Source of the DNA: Bacillota bacterium
GTDB lineage: Bacteria > Bacillota > Clostridia > Acetivibrionales > DSM-1351
Assembly: GCA_023392075.1 (NCBI GenBank)
Contig: JAEVZU010000190.1
Location: 1 to 44,085, forward strand
Direction of reading: 5' to 3'
DNA: 44,085 bases
In this document: in pieces, positions 32,186-41,812 of the stretch
Layout of the letters: the number at the start of each line of letters is the position of its first letter
How positions within the stretch are numbered: position 1 is the stretch's first letter
Notes under the pieces: model-generated
What the model was told of the DNA's origin: nothing
What the model saw: only the letters and a program-made list of their open reading frames with translations
The model's database searches: none
Program-made: the position numbers and the translations under genes

Positions 32186-33829
32186 TCAAATCCTATTTTT
32201 TGAATTATCCTGAAGAGTCAACTTATACTCACGGGGACTTTTACCGGTAATTTTCCTGAATACCCTGTTGAAATAAGCATAGTCATCATACCCCACCAGG
32301 GATGAGATATCAGTTAAATTTACACTTCCATCCTTTATAAGTTCTATTGATTTCTCAATTCTTTTTTTTGCAATGTAAAGCATCAGGTTCTCACCCGTTT
32401 CATTTTTAAAGACCTTGGAGAGGTAGGATCTGTCTACAAGAAACTGTTTTGCAAGAGATGAAAGAGACAATTCCTCAAAATAATTTTCCGATATATAGTT
32501 TTTTATAGTCTCAATTGTCTTTTTAATGGTTTCATTGGGACTGTATGTATAGTTTTCCTTAAGTGCCGAGTCTACAATCTGGTCAAGAATACTGCAGACT
32601 TCAGACAGGTTGAATTTCTCAATTGAAATATTGAGAAGTTCAACCAGTGTATCAACCTCCATGATTTCCGAAGGTGAGTTGAAATTGTCTGAGTGATTTA
32701 CCAGTATCCAGGCTATTCTGTCTATGGTCTGCTTTACCTCAAGAAACAAAATATCTTTTATATGTAAATCCTGTATGCATATCTGCTCGTAAATTATTGT
32801 TCTTATTATCTTTTTGTTGCAGTTTTGAACTGCAAAGATCAACTGATTTTCCTGCTCTGCACTTATCAATTTGTTCATTTGAAGTTTTTCAACGCTTTGA
32901 GCATACAGCTTGCTGTTCCCCTGCCTGTACCTTCTTGCCATCATCGCAAGCAAACCCTCGTTATACGAATCTCTCAAGTCGTCAAAGGAAAAATGATTCA
33001 AACTCACAGCAGCACTTATGTATGACTTTGTGAATTCCTGGAGCTTTGAAATAAGCCGGTCACAAATTTTATCAACTTCGGTCCTGTCCCTGTCTATAAT
33101 TACAGAAATAAATTCATTCGGAACATAAATATTATTAAATACAATTGCATTGGAATGGCCGATGCATTCCTCCATTATGTTTTTTATCCTGTAGGATACT
33201 TTGCTTGAATCCATTGATGGAAACTTCTTTAGAATATTATTAAGCCTGTCGGTCTTTATAAGTACCAAATTAAATTTTGCAAAATTTAATTCCATTTCGA
33301 GCAGTTTGGGATTTGTAATACTTCTAACAGGCTTTTTTTCATCTCCATCAATCAGATCGCTTAATTCCTTATCATTGATTATTGAAGAGGCTATGAGCAG
33401 CTTCTCCATATTGTCCCTGATCTCAGCAGACTTCTGCCTTTTGCCTTCAATTACCCTGAAGGCCTTGTTAAGCACATTCCATATGCTGTTTTGACTTATG
33501 GGTTTTAAGATATAATCTATTGCTCCTTCCAAAAGGGCCTCCCTGACAAAATCAAAATCACTGTAACCGCTTAACACCACAACAACAATTTCGGGATTAA
33601 TGTTCCGGATTCTTTTAATTAACTCAATACCGTCGATAAAAGGCATATTGATATCGGTTATAACCACATCCGGGCAGTCCCGGCCGATTTTCTCCAGCGC
33701 GTCCTCCCCGTCACAGGCAGCCTCTAGCCTCTCAATTCCAAACTCGGTTGAACTTATGAGCAATTTCAGGTTTTCTCTTATCCAAATCTCGTCATCAACT
33801 ATCAGGATCTTATACAGTTCCGTTTTCAA
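32186..33829 (-). CDS. YesN-type response regulator with AraC helix-turn-helix, cassette 2
   Basis: This 547-aa protein starts at TTG (33829), overlapping the kinase stop by 4 bp (TTGA) behind GAGGAG, so it is coupled to the kinase. The receiver (about 5-125) has ILIVDDEIWIRENLKLLI, phosphoacceptor DVVITDINMPFIDG and DYILKPIS. A helical middle follows, then a C-terminal AraC domain (about 440-535: LSLSSLAKQFLVDRSYLSKV, then LTDISSLVGYDDYAYFNRVF). It presumably activates the adjacent binding-protein gene. Confidence 0.94.
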   Translation of the reverse strand: MKTELYKILIVDDEIWIRENLKLLISSTEFGIERLEAACDGEDALEKIGRDCPDVVITDINMPFIDGIELIKRIRNINPEIVVVVLSGYSDFDFVREALLEGAIDYILKPISQNSIWNVLNKAFRVIEGKRQKSAEIRDNMEKLLIASSIINDKELSDLIDGDEKKPVRSITNPKLLEMELNFAKFNLVLIKTDRLNNILKKFPSMDSSKVSYRIKNIMEECIGHSNAIVFNNIYVPNEFISVIIDRDRTEVDKICDRLISKLQEFTKSYISAAVSLNHFSFDDLRDSYNEGLLAMMARRYRQGNSKLYAQSVEKLQMNKLISAEQENQLIFAVQNCNKKIIRTIIYEQICIQDLHIKDILFLEVKQTIDRIAWILVNHSDNFNSPSEIMEVDTLVELLNISIEKFNLSEVCSILDQIVDSALKENYTYSPNETIKKTIETIKNYISENYFEELSLSSLAKQFLVDRSYLSKVFKNETGENLMLYIAKKRIEKSIELIKDGSVNLTDISSLVGYDDYAYFNRVFRKITGKSPREYKLTLQDNSKNRI

Positions 33830-35655
33830 GTCAAACTCTCCTCTGCCTCAGAATCGTTTTTTATATGCGGGATATACAGTGATACATTGCTGCCTTCACC
33901 GTTTTTGCTATATACTTTGATGCCATAATCGTTTCCAAATAAAAGCTTTACTCTTGTATTTATGTTATTCAAGCCGATTGAAGATTCCTTGTCCAGCACA
34001 TCTGAATTTGAGCTGTCCAACGAACTGTTTATAAGTTCCGCATCCATTCCGATACCATTATCTATCACTGAAATTACAATATTATCTTTATCCAGAACTC
34101 CCTTTATCCATATCCTCTTATCCCCGTGTTTATGCCTTAAACCGTGCTGAAGGGAATTTTCAACCAAAGGCTGTATGGATATTCTCGGAATGTTCTTTTT
34201 CAACAACCGGTTGTCTATATCTATCTGGTAGTTAATTGCGTTATTCTCTCTTACATTCATAACGTACATGTAGTTTTTTAAATGTTTTATTTCATCTTCT
34301 ATTGCAGCTAATGGATTTTTCATATCCAGACTGTATCTGAATATATTTGACAGGGCTTTGCACAGGGTGCTGACGGTGTGGCAATTCTGGGATGTGGCTA
34401 TTCCGCTCATGGTATCCAGTGTATTGTATAGAAAATGGGGATTCACCTGCGCCTGGAGAGCTTTGAATTTGGCATTGTTCATAGCCAATTGAGACTGATA
34501 CTCCTCAAAAATCAAGCCTTCTATGGTATCAAGCATATTGTTGAAATTTTCACCCAGTTCACCGATCTCATCATTTCTGCAGTATTCTACTCTCAAAGAG
34601 GTATTACCTTTTTTTATCTTTTTCATGGTCTCAACCATATTGGTAAGCGGAGTGGTTATTCCCCTGGCCAGTAAAATGGAGGATAGTGCGAAGGCAAATA
34701 ATAGTGTCAGTGCAATTATAAGCAAATTCCTGGTCAGTACCTGCTGATTGACCTCCAGCAGTCTCTGGGGAGTGAGGCAAAATGCAATAAAGGAATACCT
34801 GTTATTTGGAATGGAGAAAAATTCGCTGTCTTCTGTTGCCCCGTTACTTTTGATTTGCGGAGAATTTTTTAATACCAGGTCAACTGTATGGTCATAATAT
34901 ACTTTTTGTTTTTGTGTGGGATTGCCCACTTTTATAATAGGCCGGTCTCCCTTACATTGCAGCCACACTATCTGGTCATCCGAATACACATATTTTTTTA
35001 TAATTTTGTTCAGGGATTTCTGATCTATATCGCATACCATATATCCGATAGTTCTGGTGGCATTTTTATAGAATATTTTAAATACAAACCGTACAAGATC
35101 CTCTTTTCTGTTATCGTTGAAATAGCTGGAGACCAGCATCTCTTTTTTGTTGGATTTTATGTAATCTTTTACAATATCGGCATTGCTGCCTTCAGAATTA
35201 TTAAATATATCGCCGGGATAGGAATATTTGGGACTGTATGATGCCCTGTACAAGCTTATCAGCTTGTTGTCATTATTATAAATGTACAGGGCTTTTACAT
35301 TGAATGAGGCATCAAAAGCTGAAATAGCCAGGTGATGTGCTACGTTATAATTAATTTCATTTCCATACCTGTCTGTCAGGGTACTGACCGGCATGGAGCC
35401 TGCAAGATCATCAATAAAATTCTTCTGCTGATAAACCGAGGCCATATTATCTTCCGTTTGTTTAATAAAATTGGAGACGTCCTCCTGCATATTCCGCATG
35501 GAATTAAAGCTGGCATCCCTGGCCTGACTATATATCTGTTTGGAGGATTGATACTGAAAAAACAAAGTCTGAACAATAAGCGCCAGCAATGTACTGACGG
35601 TACAGAGCAGCATTATTTTCATTCTCATACTTACAGACCATTTCCTATATTTCAT
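33826..35655 (-). CDS. YesM-type sensor histidine kinase, cassette 2
   Basis: This 609-aa membrane kinase has TM1 (about 11-31), a Cache-like extracellular sensor (32-308), TM2 (LLIIALTLLFAFALSSILLA), HAMP (TPLTNMVETMKKIKKGNTSL), phosphoacceptor LQAQVNPHFLYNTLDTMSGI, and ATPase motifs SIQPLVENSLQHGL, DNGIGM and SSIGLNNINTRVKLLFG. It is intact. Unlike cassette 1, the kinase gene precedes the regulator gene. A good sigma-A promoter lies upstream at 35716-35744. Confidence 0.94.
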   Translation of the reverse strand: MKYRKWSVSMRMKIMLLCTVSTLLALIVQTLFFQYQSSKQIYSQARDASFNSMRNMQEDVSNFIKQTEDNMASVYQQKNFIDDLAGSMPVSTLTDRYGNEINYNVAHHLAISAFDASFNVKALYIYNNDNKLISLYRASYSPKYSYPGDIFNNSEGSNADIVKDYIKSNKKEMLVSSYFNDNRKEDLVRFVFKIFYKNATRTIGYMVCDIDQKSLNKIIKKYVYSDDQIVWLQCKGDRPIIKVGNPTQKQKVYYDHTVDLVLKNSPQIKSNGATEDSEFFSIPNNRYSFIAFCLTPQRLLEVNQQVLTRNLLIIALTLLFAFALSSILLARGITTPLTNMVETMKKIKKGNTSLRVEYCRNDEIGELGENFNNMLDTIEGLIFEEYQSQLAMNNAKFKALQAQVNPHFLYNTLDTMSGIATSQNCHTVSTLCKALSNIFRYSLDMKNPLAAIEDEIKHLKNYMYVMNVRENNAINYQIDIDNRLLKKNIPRISIQPLVENSLQHGLRHKHGDKRIWIKGVLDKDNIVISVIDNGIGMDAELINSSLDSSNSDVLDKESSIGLNNINTRVKLLFGNDYGIKVYSKNGEGSNVSLYIPHIKNDSEAEESLT

Positions 35656-35715
35656 AGGATCACACCTTTATCAGAGTATTTTAAAATATTATGTTTTTTA
35701 TGTTTTTATAGAGGG

Positions 35716-35744
35716 ATTATATCAGTGTATTTTTTTAACGTCAA
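35716..35744 (-). promoter_or_regulatory. Predicted sigma-A promoter of the cassette 2 kinase-regulator genes
   Basis: Minus strand: TTGACG (35739-35744), a 17-bp spacer and TATAAT (35716-35721). The leader to the start codon is about 55 nt. Confidence 0.7.
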
Positions 35745-35782
35745 TACAGGCAGTCTAAATGCAGCATTACATTTTAAAGTCA

Positions 35783-35817
35783 CAAAAGCCGGGTTGCATC
35801 ACACTCCCCGGCTTTTG
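35783..35817 (-). terminator. Terminator of the gcv-lip operon
   Basis: An 11-bp perfect stem (CAAAAGCCGGG with CCCGGCTTTTG, loop 13 nt) lies 65 bp past the lipA stop. The T run is within the stem end (CTTTTG) and sparse afterwards. It isolates the operon from cassette 2. Confidence 0.7.
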
Positions 35818-35882
35818 CATTTTATCCGCCTGTTTCCGGACTATAATTCTCACAGTCCCCTGCATGCCCGTATAAAATTTAC

Positions 35883-36740
35883 TTATCCAAGACTGTCCAG
35901 TGCATTAGCGGCATGATAGGAGCTTCTGACAAGAGGCCCGGCCGTAACATGTCTGAATCCCAGGCTGTAAGCAGCAGCTTTGTACTCCTCAAACCTTCCT
36001 GGTGTGACAAATTCTACAACCGGATGATGCTTCAGGGATGGTGCAAGGTATTGTCCTATTGTAAGAATATCACAGCCATATTCCCTCAGATCCCTGAATA
36101 CTTCTGTCACTTCTTCCGGCTTTTCGCCCAGACCCATCATAATCCCTGATTTGGTATATATTCCTCCGTCTTTTTCCTTCACATTTCTCAACAGCTGGAG
36201 GGATCTCCTGTAATCTGCCTGTGGCCTGACTTCGGGATAGAGTCTGTTCACAGTTTCTATATTGTGGTTAATTATGTCCGGCGCTGCCGAAACAACAGTA
36301 TCCAGAGCTGCCTCATCTCCTTTGAAGTCAGGGATGAGAACCTCTATTGTTATTCCGTCACAGCTCCTTCTCACCTTTTCAATAACAGAGGCAAAATGTC
36401 CCGCTCCTCCGTCCGGAAGATCATCCCTTGTAACGGAAGTAATGACCACATGCTTTAGTCCCAGTGCTCCGACAGCCTCTGCAATTTTTTCTGGTTCCTC
36501 CTCGTCTATGCCGGTGGCCGTGCCCTTTTCCACATTGCAAAACGTACAGTTTCTTGTACAGAGATTCCCCAGAATCATAAAGGTTGCGGTTTTTCTGCTG
36601 AAGCATTCCATGATGTTGGGGCAGGCAGCCTCCTTACACACCGTATGAAGTGCCAGGTTTCCCAATACTTCTTCCACCTGGGTCCTGTTTTTTCCGCCTA
36701 TTGTCTTGATCTTAAGCCATTCAGGCTTTCTCTGATACAT
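35883..36740 (-). CDS. lipA: Lipoyl synthase LipA
   Basis: LipA is a radical SAM enzyme that inserts two sulfurs at C6 and C8 of the octanoyl chain on GcvH-type proteins. The ATG at 36740, 8 nt behind AAGGAAGG, gives 285 aa; a GTG three codons earlier is possible. The auxiliary cluster site is CKEAACPNIMEC (C35, C40, C46), and the radical SAM motif is CTRNCTFC (C61, C65, C68). GLGEKPEEVTEVFRDLREYG and the C-terminal VRSSYHA serine motif are present. It overlaps lipB by 20 bp and closes the operon. Confidence 0.96.
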   Translation of the reverse strand: MYQRKPEWLKIKTIGGKNRTQVEEVLGNLALHTVCKEAACPNIMECFSRKTATFMILGNLCTRNCTFCNVEKGTATGIDEEEPEKIAEAVGALGLKHVVITSVTRDDLPDGGAGHFASVIEKVRRSCDGITIEVLIPDFKGDEAALDTVVSAAPDIINHNIETVNRLYPEVRPQADYRRSLQLLRNVKEKDGGIYTKSGIMMGLGEKPEEVTEVFRDLREYGCDILTIGQYLAPSLKHHPVVEFVTPGRFEEYKAAAYSLGFRHVTAGPLVRSSYHAANALDSLG

Positions 36741-37434
36741 CGGGCACACCTTCCTTCTTCATCAATTCCTCCAGTTTTGGTCTTTCAAGGGTTTCATATC
36801 CAAAAACACGGCAGAAATACTTTATTACAAGTTCATACATGCTTTCCATATCCAATTCGGTGCCCGCAAGCCTTTGGAGGGAGGTAACACCCCTGTCGGT
36901 TATTCCGCAGGGATTTATCCAGCTGAAATGCTCCAGACTTGTATTAACATTGAATGCAAAGCCATGCATTGTAACCCATTTTTTTACTGCTACACCTATT
37001 GCCGTTATCTTTGAATTGCCAACCCATACCCCGGTATATTCTCTTTCGTCCCGGCGGGCTTCAATACCATATTCCTCCCTCAGCAGCGAAATAAATATAT
37101 CCTCAATTTTATAAACATAATCCTTAATGCTTTTATTCCGGTTTTTAAGGTCTACAACGGGATAACCCACAAGCTGCCCCGGACCGTGATAGGTGACATC
37201 TCCGCCCCGGTTTACCTCAAAAACCTTCACTCCTCTTTGCAGCAGCTCCTCCCGGGATAAAAGGATATTCCCGTATTCTCCTCTTTTGCCCAGGGTGAGC
37301 ACAGGAGGATGTTCCAGGAGCAGCAGGGTATCTTCTATCTGGTTTCTCTGGCGCATTGCCAGTATGCTCTCCTGTATTTCCAATGCAAACGAATATTCAA
37401 TTTTCCCAAGCTTTACTATGTTTAATCTATCCAT
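36721..37434 (-). CDS. lipB: Octanoyl-[GcvH]:protein / octanoyl-ACP transferase LipB
   Basis: LipB transfers octanoate from acyl carrier protein to the lipoyl domain, the first step of de novo lipoylation. The ATG at 37434, behind GGAGG, gives 237 aa; the frame is open 21 codons further but those cover a hairpin and are not credible. Conserved motifs are RGGDVTYHGPGQLVGYP, SKITAIGVAV (catalytic K142) and WVTMHGFAFNVN, then NPCGITDRGVTSL (catalytic C176). It sits between lpdA and lipA. Clostridial gcv operons that carry their own lipA/lipB can lipoylate GcvH without exogenous lipoate. Confidence 0.95.
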   Translation of the reverse strand: MDRLNIVKLGKIEYSFALEIQESILAMRQRNQIEDTLLLLEHPPVLTLGKRGEYGNILLSREELLQRGVKVFEVNRGGDVTYHGPGQLVGYPVVDLKNRNKSIKDYVYKIEDIFISLLREEYGIEARRDEREYTGVWVGNSKITAIGVAVKKWVTMHGFAFNVNTSLEHFSWINPCGITDRGVTSLQRLAGTELDMESMYELVIKYFCRVFGYETLERPKLEELMKKEGVPDVSEKA

Positions 37435-37480
37435 ATCAACCTCCACGCCAACTTTTGGCGCAAATAGTAATGAAATTATC
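37432..37480 (-). repeat. Shorter variant of the hairpin/ribosome-site module before lipB
   Basis: On the minus strand AATTTCATTACTATTTG is followed by a single hairpin GCGCCAAAAGTTGGCGT, GGAGGTTGAT and the lipB ATG. It shares the TTTCATTAC block, the GCCA/TGGC hairpin and the ribosome-site position with copies A and C but lacks the second hairpin. Confidence 0.6.
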
Positions 37481-37523
37481 GTGGAGCTACGCGTCAAATT
37501 ATTATTGTATTTAATTTTTTAAG

Positions 37524-38936
37524 CTATATACCCTTCCCCGATGACTTTTTTGGAGCGGCATGCACCGCCCTTCCGGTACTTGCCAGTACTGCCTCATAAA
37601 AAGCTTCGGACAGTGACGGGTGTGGGTGAACAGTTGCTGCAATGCTGTTTACGGTAAGCCTGTTCCTTATTGCGATTACCCCTTCTTCAATGAGTTCACC
37701 GGCATGAGGTCCTAAAATATGCACTCCTATTATCTCCTCGGAGTCTGCGGCCGTCAGAACTTTTATAAAGCCCTCCTCTTCCCCCAGTGTCATTGCCTTG
37801 CCATTTGCCCCAAACATGAACTTGCCGGCATTGTACTGTATTCCCCTGTTTTTTGCCTCTTCTTCCGTAAGTCCTGCCGAGGCTGTCTCGGGAAATGAAA
37901 ACACACAGGCCGGCACCGGTTCAATCGAAGCCGGATCGGAACAGCCCAGCAACTTTTCAACGGCCCTTTTCCCCTCTTCGGCCGCAACATGCGCAAGCAT
38001 GATACCTCCCGTGACATCTCCGGCCGCAAATATGCCCGCCAGATTTGTGGCTCCGGCTTCTCCGGTTCTGATTCCACTGTCATCGAATTCAACACCAATT
38101 TCTTCAAGGCCTATATTCCTCACATTAGGCTTCCTTCCGGTTGAAACAAGCACCTTCTCAGCCTCAACCGCGGCTGTTCCGTTTTTGCCCTCATAATAAA
38201 CCGTAATTCTGACTCCCGTTTTCTCAAACCTTGTCACCTTTGCTCCCGTTTCCAGGACTATACCGGTTTTTTTAAGAAACATGGCCAGCCTTCTGCTTAT
38301 TTCTCCGTCAAAGCCTGTCAGTATACCGGGCATATATTCTATTACGGTAACCTTTGATCCCATCTGGTTCAGTATTCCGGCAAATTCAATGCCGATAACT
38401 CCGCCGCCCACTATTATTATTGATTCAGGCACCTTTTCCAGGTTAAGGAGCTCGTCACTGGTCATAACACCCGGCAGGCCGGCGCCTTCTATGGGAAGCG
38501 TTGCAGGACCGGACCCTGTGGCAATGAGGATACCTGCACCCTTTATCATTACTTTTTCATCCCTGCAGGCGACCTCCACCGTATTTCTGTCAATCAGCCG
38601 GCCCCGGCCGTTTATAACTTCTACCCCATTGGCTTTAAGCAGCTGCCTGATCCCGTCGGTCAGCCTGTAAACCATATCCTGCTTTCTCTCAAGCATTTTT
38701 TTGATATTTATGGAAAAGCCGTCAATATCGATTCCAAATACAGCCGAACCCTTAATATCCCGTATGAGCTGAGCACTCCGGTACAAAGCTTTTGTAGGAA
38801 TACAGCCTTTATTCAGACAGGTGCCGCCAAGACTCTCCATCTCAACAAGTGCTGCCTTCGCTCCCAGCTGGGCTGCCCTTATAGCGGCATTATAGCCTCC
38901 CGGGCCGCCTCCCAAAATAATTACGTCTTTTTCCAT
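37524..38936 (-). CDS. lpdA: Dihydrolipoyl dehydrogenase (glycine cleavage L-protein)
   Basis: This 470-aa FAD enzyme re-oxidises dihydrolipoyl GcvH with NAD+. It has the FAD site ILGGGPGGYNAAIRAAQLGA, redox disulfide GGTCLNKGCIPTK (C40, C45), NAD site IIVGGGVIGIEFAGILNQMG, second FAD site NLAGIFAAGDVTGG and the catalytic HPHPSLSEAF His near the C-terminus. There is no N-terminal lipoyl domain. It is the fifth gene of the operon, preceded by the 64-bp module (copy C), and followed 89 bp later by lipB. Confidence 0.95.
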   Translation of the reverse strand: MEKDVIILGGGPGGYNAAIRAAQLGAKAALVEMESLGGTCLNKGCIPTKALYRSAQLIRDIKGSAVFGIDIDGFSINIKKMLERKQDMVYRLTDGIRQLLKANGVEVINGRGRLIDRNTVEVACRDEKVMIKGAGILIATGSGPATLPIEGAGLPGVMTSDELLNLEKVPESIIIVGGGVIGIEFAGILNQMGSKVTVIEYMPGILTGFDGEISRRLAMFLKKTGIVLETGAKVTRFEKTGVRITVYYEGKNGTAAVEAEKVLVSTGRKPNVRNIGLEEIGVEFDDSGIRTGEAGATNLAGIFAAGDVTGGIMLAHVAAEEGKRAVEKLLGCSDPASIEPVPACVFSFPETASAGLTEEEAKNRGIQYNAGKFMFGANGKAMTLGEEEGFIKVLTAADSEEIIGVHILGPHAGELIEEGVIAIRNRLTVNSIAATVHPHPSLSEAFYEAVLASTGRAVHAAPKKSSGKGI

Positions 38937-38997
38937 ATTAACCTCCTAAGCCATATTATGGCTTTGAGCCGCATAGCGGCCACAAACTGTAATGAAA
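38934..38997 (-). repeat. 64-bp hairpin/ribosome-site module, copy C (before lpdA)
   Basis: It is nearly identical to copy A at 14824-14887 (61 of 64 positions) and fills the whole gcvPB-lpdA gap. It carries hairpins GCCGCTATGCGGC and GCCATAATATGGC directly before TAGGAGGTTAAT and the lpdA ATG. Confidence 0.85.
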
Positions 38998-39002
38998 CTG
39001 AT

Positions 39003-40475
39003 TTATATATCACAGCTGCAAAGTGGTACATAACTTAAGACGGGATTTCTTGCCGCCTTTGCTTCATCCAGTCTGGTCACCGCCGTAGTATATGGTGCTC
39101 CGCGTACCAGCCCGGGATCATTTTCAGCCTCCCCGGCAATCTGTACCATTGCGGCGATAAATTCATCCAGGGTTTCCCTGCTTTCGGTCTCTGTGGGCTC
39201 GATCATCATACATTCCTTAACTATAAGGGGGAAGTATATTGTCGGGGGATGATAGCCAAAATCAAGCAATCTTTTTGCAATATCAAGGGTCGATACGCCA
39301 AGCTCCTTCTGCTTCTGCCCCGAGAATACCACCTCGTGCATGCAGGCAGTATCATAGGGCAGATTGTAATAATCTTTGAGTTTAACCTTAATATAGTTTG
39401 CATTTAAAACCGCAGTTTCTGAAACTTCCTTAAGCCCCTTTGCCCCCATGGTCAATATATAGGCATATGCCCTTACGACAACTCCGAAATTTCCGTAAAA
39501 AGCTTTTACCCTTCCGATGGATAAAGGCCTTTCATAGTCAAGGTAAAACCCATCCTTTCCTTTTTCCACAAGGGGTCCGGGCAAAAAGTCGATCAGCTGC
39601 CGCTTGACTCCTACAGGTCCGGAACCCGGCCCTCCTCCTCCGTGAGGCGTACTGAAGGTCTTATGGAGATTGAGATGCACCACATCGAACCCCATATCTC
39701 CGGGTCTTGAGATTCCGAGGATGGCATTGGCATTGGCCCCGTCGTAATACAGCAAGCCCCCCGCCTGGTGAACAATGTCGGCTATCAGCCTGATGTTTTT
39801 GTCAAAAAGTCCAAGAGTATTTGGATTAGTGAGCATTAAGCCTGCAACCTCATCACCCATGGCTTTCTTCAGGCTTTCCAGATCAACGCCTCCGTCAGCC
39901 GCCGATTTTACTTCGATAACATCAAACCCGGCTACTGCTGCAGATGCAGGATTTGTTCCATGCGCCGTATCCGGTATGACTATTTTTTTTCTTTTGAAAT
40001 CGTGGCGGTATTCATGATAAGCCTTGATTATCATAAGGCCAGCCAGCTCTCCGTGAGCACCGGCAGCGGGCTGCAGGACTACTCTGTCCATCCCCGTGAT
40101 TTCAGACAGCATCATGTCTATATTGTACATCAGTTCCAATGCGCCCTGAACACTCTTGGGGTCCTGGTAGGGATGAATTTTTTCAAAACCCGGTAAGGCT
40201 GCCGCATCCTCATTTATCTTGGGGTTGTATTTCATTGTGCACGAACCCAACGGGTAAAAGCCCGAATCAACGCCGTGATTCCTCTTTGAAAGGGCCGTAA
40301 AGTGTCTTATTACATCCACCTCACTGACCTCAGGCAGATTTGCAGGCTTTTCCCGCAGCAGCTCCGAAGGGTAAAGCTCATTTATAGCCTTCTGGGGAAC
40401 ATCACATTCAGGAAGTGAGAAGGCCTCCCTGTCCGCAATGCTCTTCTCAAAAATCAGGGATATGTCTTGATACAT
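39003..40475 (-). CDS. gcvPB: Glycine dehydrogenase (decarboxylating) subunit 2, P-protein beta
   Basis: This 490-aa subunit carries the pyridoxal phosphate: NLHKTFSTPHGGGGPGSGP contains the Schiff-base lysine K272, and DTAHGTNPASAAVAGF is a cofactor-binding segment. With GcvPA it decarboxylates glycine and loads the aminomethyl group on lipoyl-GcvH. It starts 2 bp after gcvPA. Split P-proteins are the rule in Firmicutes. Confidence 0.96.
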   Translation of the reverse strand: MYQDISLIFEKSIADREAFSLPECDVPQKAINELYPSELLREKPANLPEVSEVDVIRHFTALSKRNHGVDSGFYPLGSCTMKYNPKINEDAAALPGFEKIHPYQDPKSVQGALELMYNIDMMLSEITGMDRVVLQPAAGAHGELAGLMIIKAYHEYRHDFKRKKIVIPDTAHGTNPASAAVAGFDVIEVKSAADGGVDLESLKKAMGDEVAGLMLTNPNTLGLFDKNIRLIADIVHQAGGLLYYDGANANAILGISRPGDMGFDVVHLNLHKTFSTPHGGGGPGSGPVGVKRQLIDFLPGPLVEKGKDGFYLDYERPLSIGRVKAFYGNFGVVVRAYAYILTMGAKGLKEVSETAVLNANYIKVKLKDYYNLPYDTACMHEVVFSGQKQKELGVSTLDIAKRLLDFGYHPPTIYFPLIVKECMMIEPTETESRETLDEFIAAMVQIAGEAENDPGLVRGAPYTTAVTRLDEAKAARNPVLSYVPLCSCDI

Positions 40476-40477
40476 AA

Positions 40478-41812
40478 CTATAAAACCACCTTTCCCGCCA
40501 GAATATCTATTTCTCTCCTGGACCTTTTTTCGGTTACCGCTACAAGCCAGGTATTTTTAAGTTCTTTATAGAATAAGCCGGTCTCCAGACCGCCAATTAT
40601 TTTCTCCTGCATAAGCTTTTCATTGAGTTCCTCTACATTTCCATTATACTCCAAAACAAACTCCTTAAAAAATGGAGTATTGAAAACAGGCTTGAAGGAG
40701 CCCGACTCCATAAGCTTTTCACAAGCGTAGGCCGCCTTTCTTGCACAAAGCAATGCGACCTTTTTAAGCCCTTCCTTCCCCATTACCGACAGGTATATCG
40801 TTGCATTAAGAGCATTCAAAGCCTGATTTGAGCATATATTTGAAGTGGCCTTTTCTCTTCTGATATGCTGCTCTCTGGTCTGGAGCGTCAGTACAAAACC
40901 TCTCCTGCCATTTTTATCGGTGGTTTCCCCGACTATTCTGCCGGGCATTTTTCTCATCAGCTGTGCGGTAGTTGCAAAAAAGCCAAGGGAAGGTCCCCCG
41001 AAGTTCATTGCATTACCCAGACATTGCCCGTCCCCAACGGCAATATCCGCTCCCAATTCTCCGGGGGCTTTGAACAAAGCCAGTGATATGGGATCACATA
41101 TAACAATAAGAAGTGTGCCTTTCTTATGCAGCAGCTCGGCCAGGCCGGTATAATCCTCAACTATACCGAAAAAATTCGGCGTTTGAATTATTACAGCCGC
41201 AATATCCTCCGTAAGCCCGGCCTCCAGGTCATCCCTGTCAATCCTGCCGTCCTTGTACCCAAAGACATTCAAAGCTGTTCCTTTAAACCTTGAATATGTG
41301 CTCAAAACCTCTCTGGTTTCAGGATGCACCGAATATGCCGCCAGAATACCGTTCCTTTTTGTGGCTCCGCAAGCCATTGCCGCTGCCTCTGCGGCAGCTG
41401 TGGCCCCGTCGTACATGGAGGCATTGGCCACCTCCATTCCGGTGAGTTCCTTTATCATGGTCTGATACTCAAATATTGCCTGCAGAGTGCCCTGGCTGAT
41501 TTCAGGCTGATATGGAGTATACGCGGTGTAAAACTCCTGCCTTGAGGACAGGTGCTTAACTACGCTGGGTATAAAATGATCATAGACTCCGGCTCCGAGA
41601 AAGCAGGTATAACCGTCCGTATCTGCATTTTTACCTGCCAGTTCCCTCATATGAGCCATAAGTTCAATTTCCGAAAGTGCATCTGGTAGCTGAAGGCTTC
41701 TGTTCAACTTCAGACTGTCGGGAATACCGGAAAAAAGCTCGTCTACAGAACCAAGACCCATGTCCTTCAGCATTTCCGCCCTTTGCCCCGCAGTATTGGA
41801 AATATATCGCAT
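40478..41812 (-). CDS. gcvPA: Glycine dehydrogenase (decarboxylating) subunit 1, P-protein alpha
   Basis: This 444-aa partner subunit of the split P-protein has the characteristic N-terminus RYISNTAGQRAEMLKDMGLG, YTPYQPEISQGTLQAIFEYQ and NASMYDGATAAAEAAAMA motifs. It has no Schiff-base lysine of its own, as expected for this subunit. Its ATG shares one base with the gcvH stop (TGATG), indicating coupled translation. Confidence 0.96.
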   Translation of the reverse strand: MRYISNTAGQRAEMLKDMGLGSVDELFSGIPDSLKLNRSLQLPDALSEIELMAHMRELAGKNADTDGYTCFLGAGVYDHFIPSVVKHLSSRQEFYTAYTPYQPEISQGTLQAIFEYQTMIKELTGMEVANASMYDGATAAAEAAAMACGATKRNGILAAYSVHPETREVLSTYSRFKGTALNVFGYKDGRIDRDDLEAGLTEDIAAVIIQTPNFFGIVEDYTGLAELLHKKGTLLIVICDPISLALFKAPGELGADIAVGDGQCLGNAMNFGGPSLGFFATTAQLMRKMPGRIVGETTDKNGRRGFVLTLQTREQHIRREKATSNICSNQALNALNATIYLSVMGKEGLKKVALLCARKAAYACEKLMESGSFKPVFNTPFFKEFVLEYNGNVEELNEKLMQEKIIGGLETGLFYKELKNTWLVAVTEKRSRREIDILAGKVVL

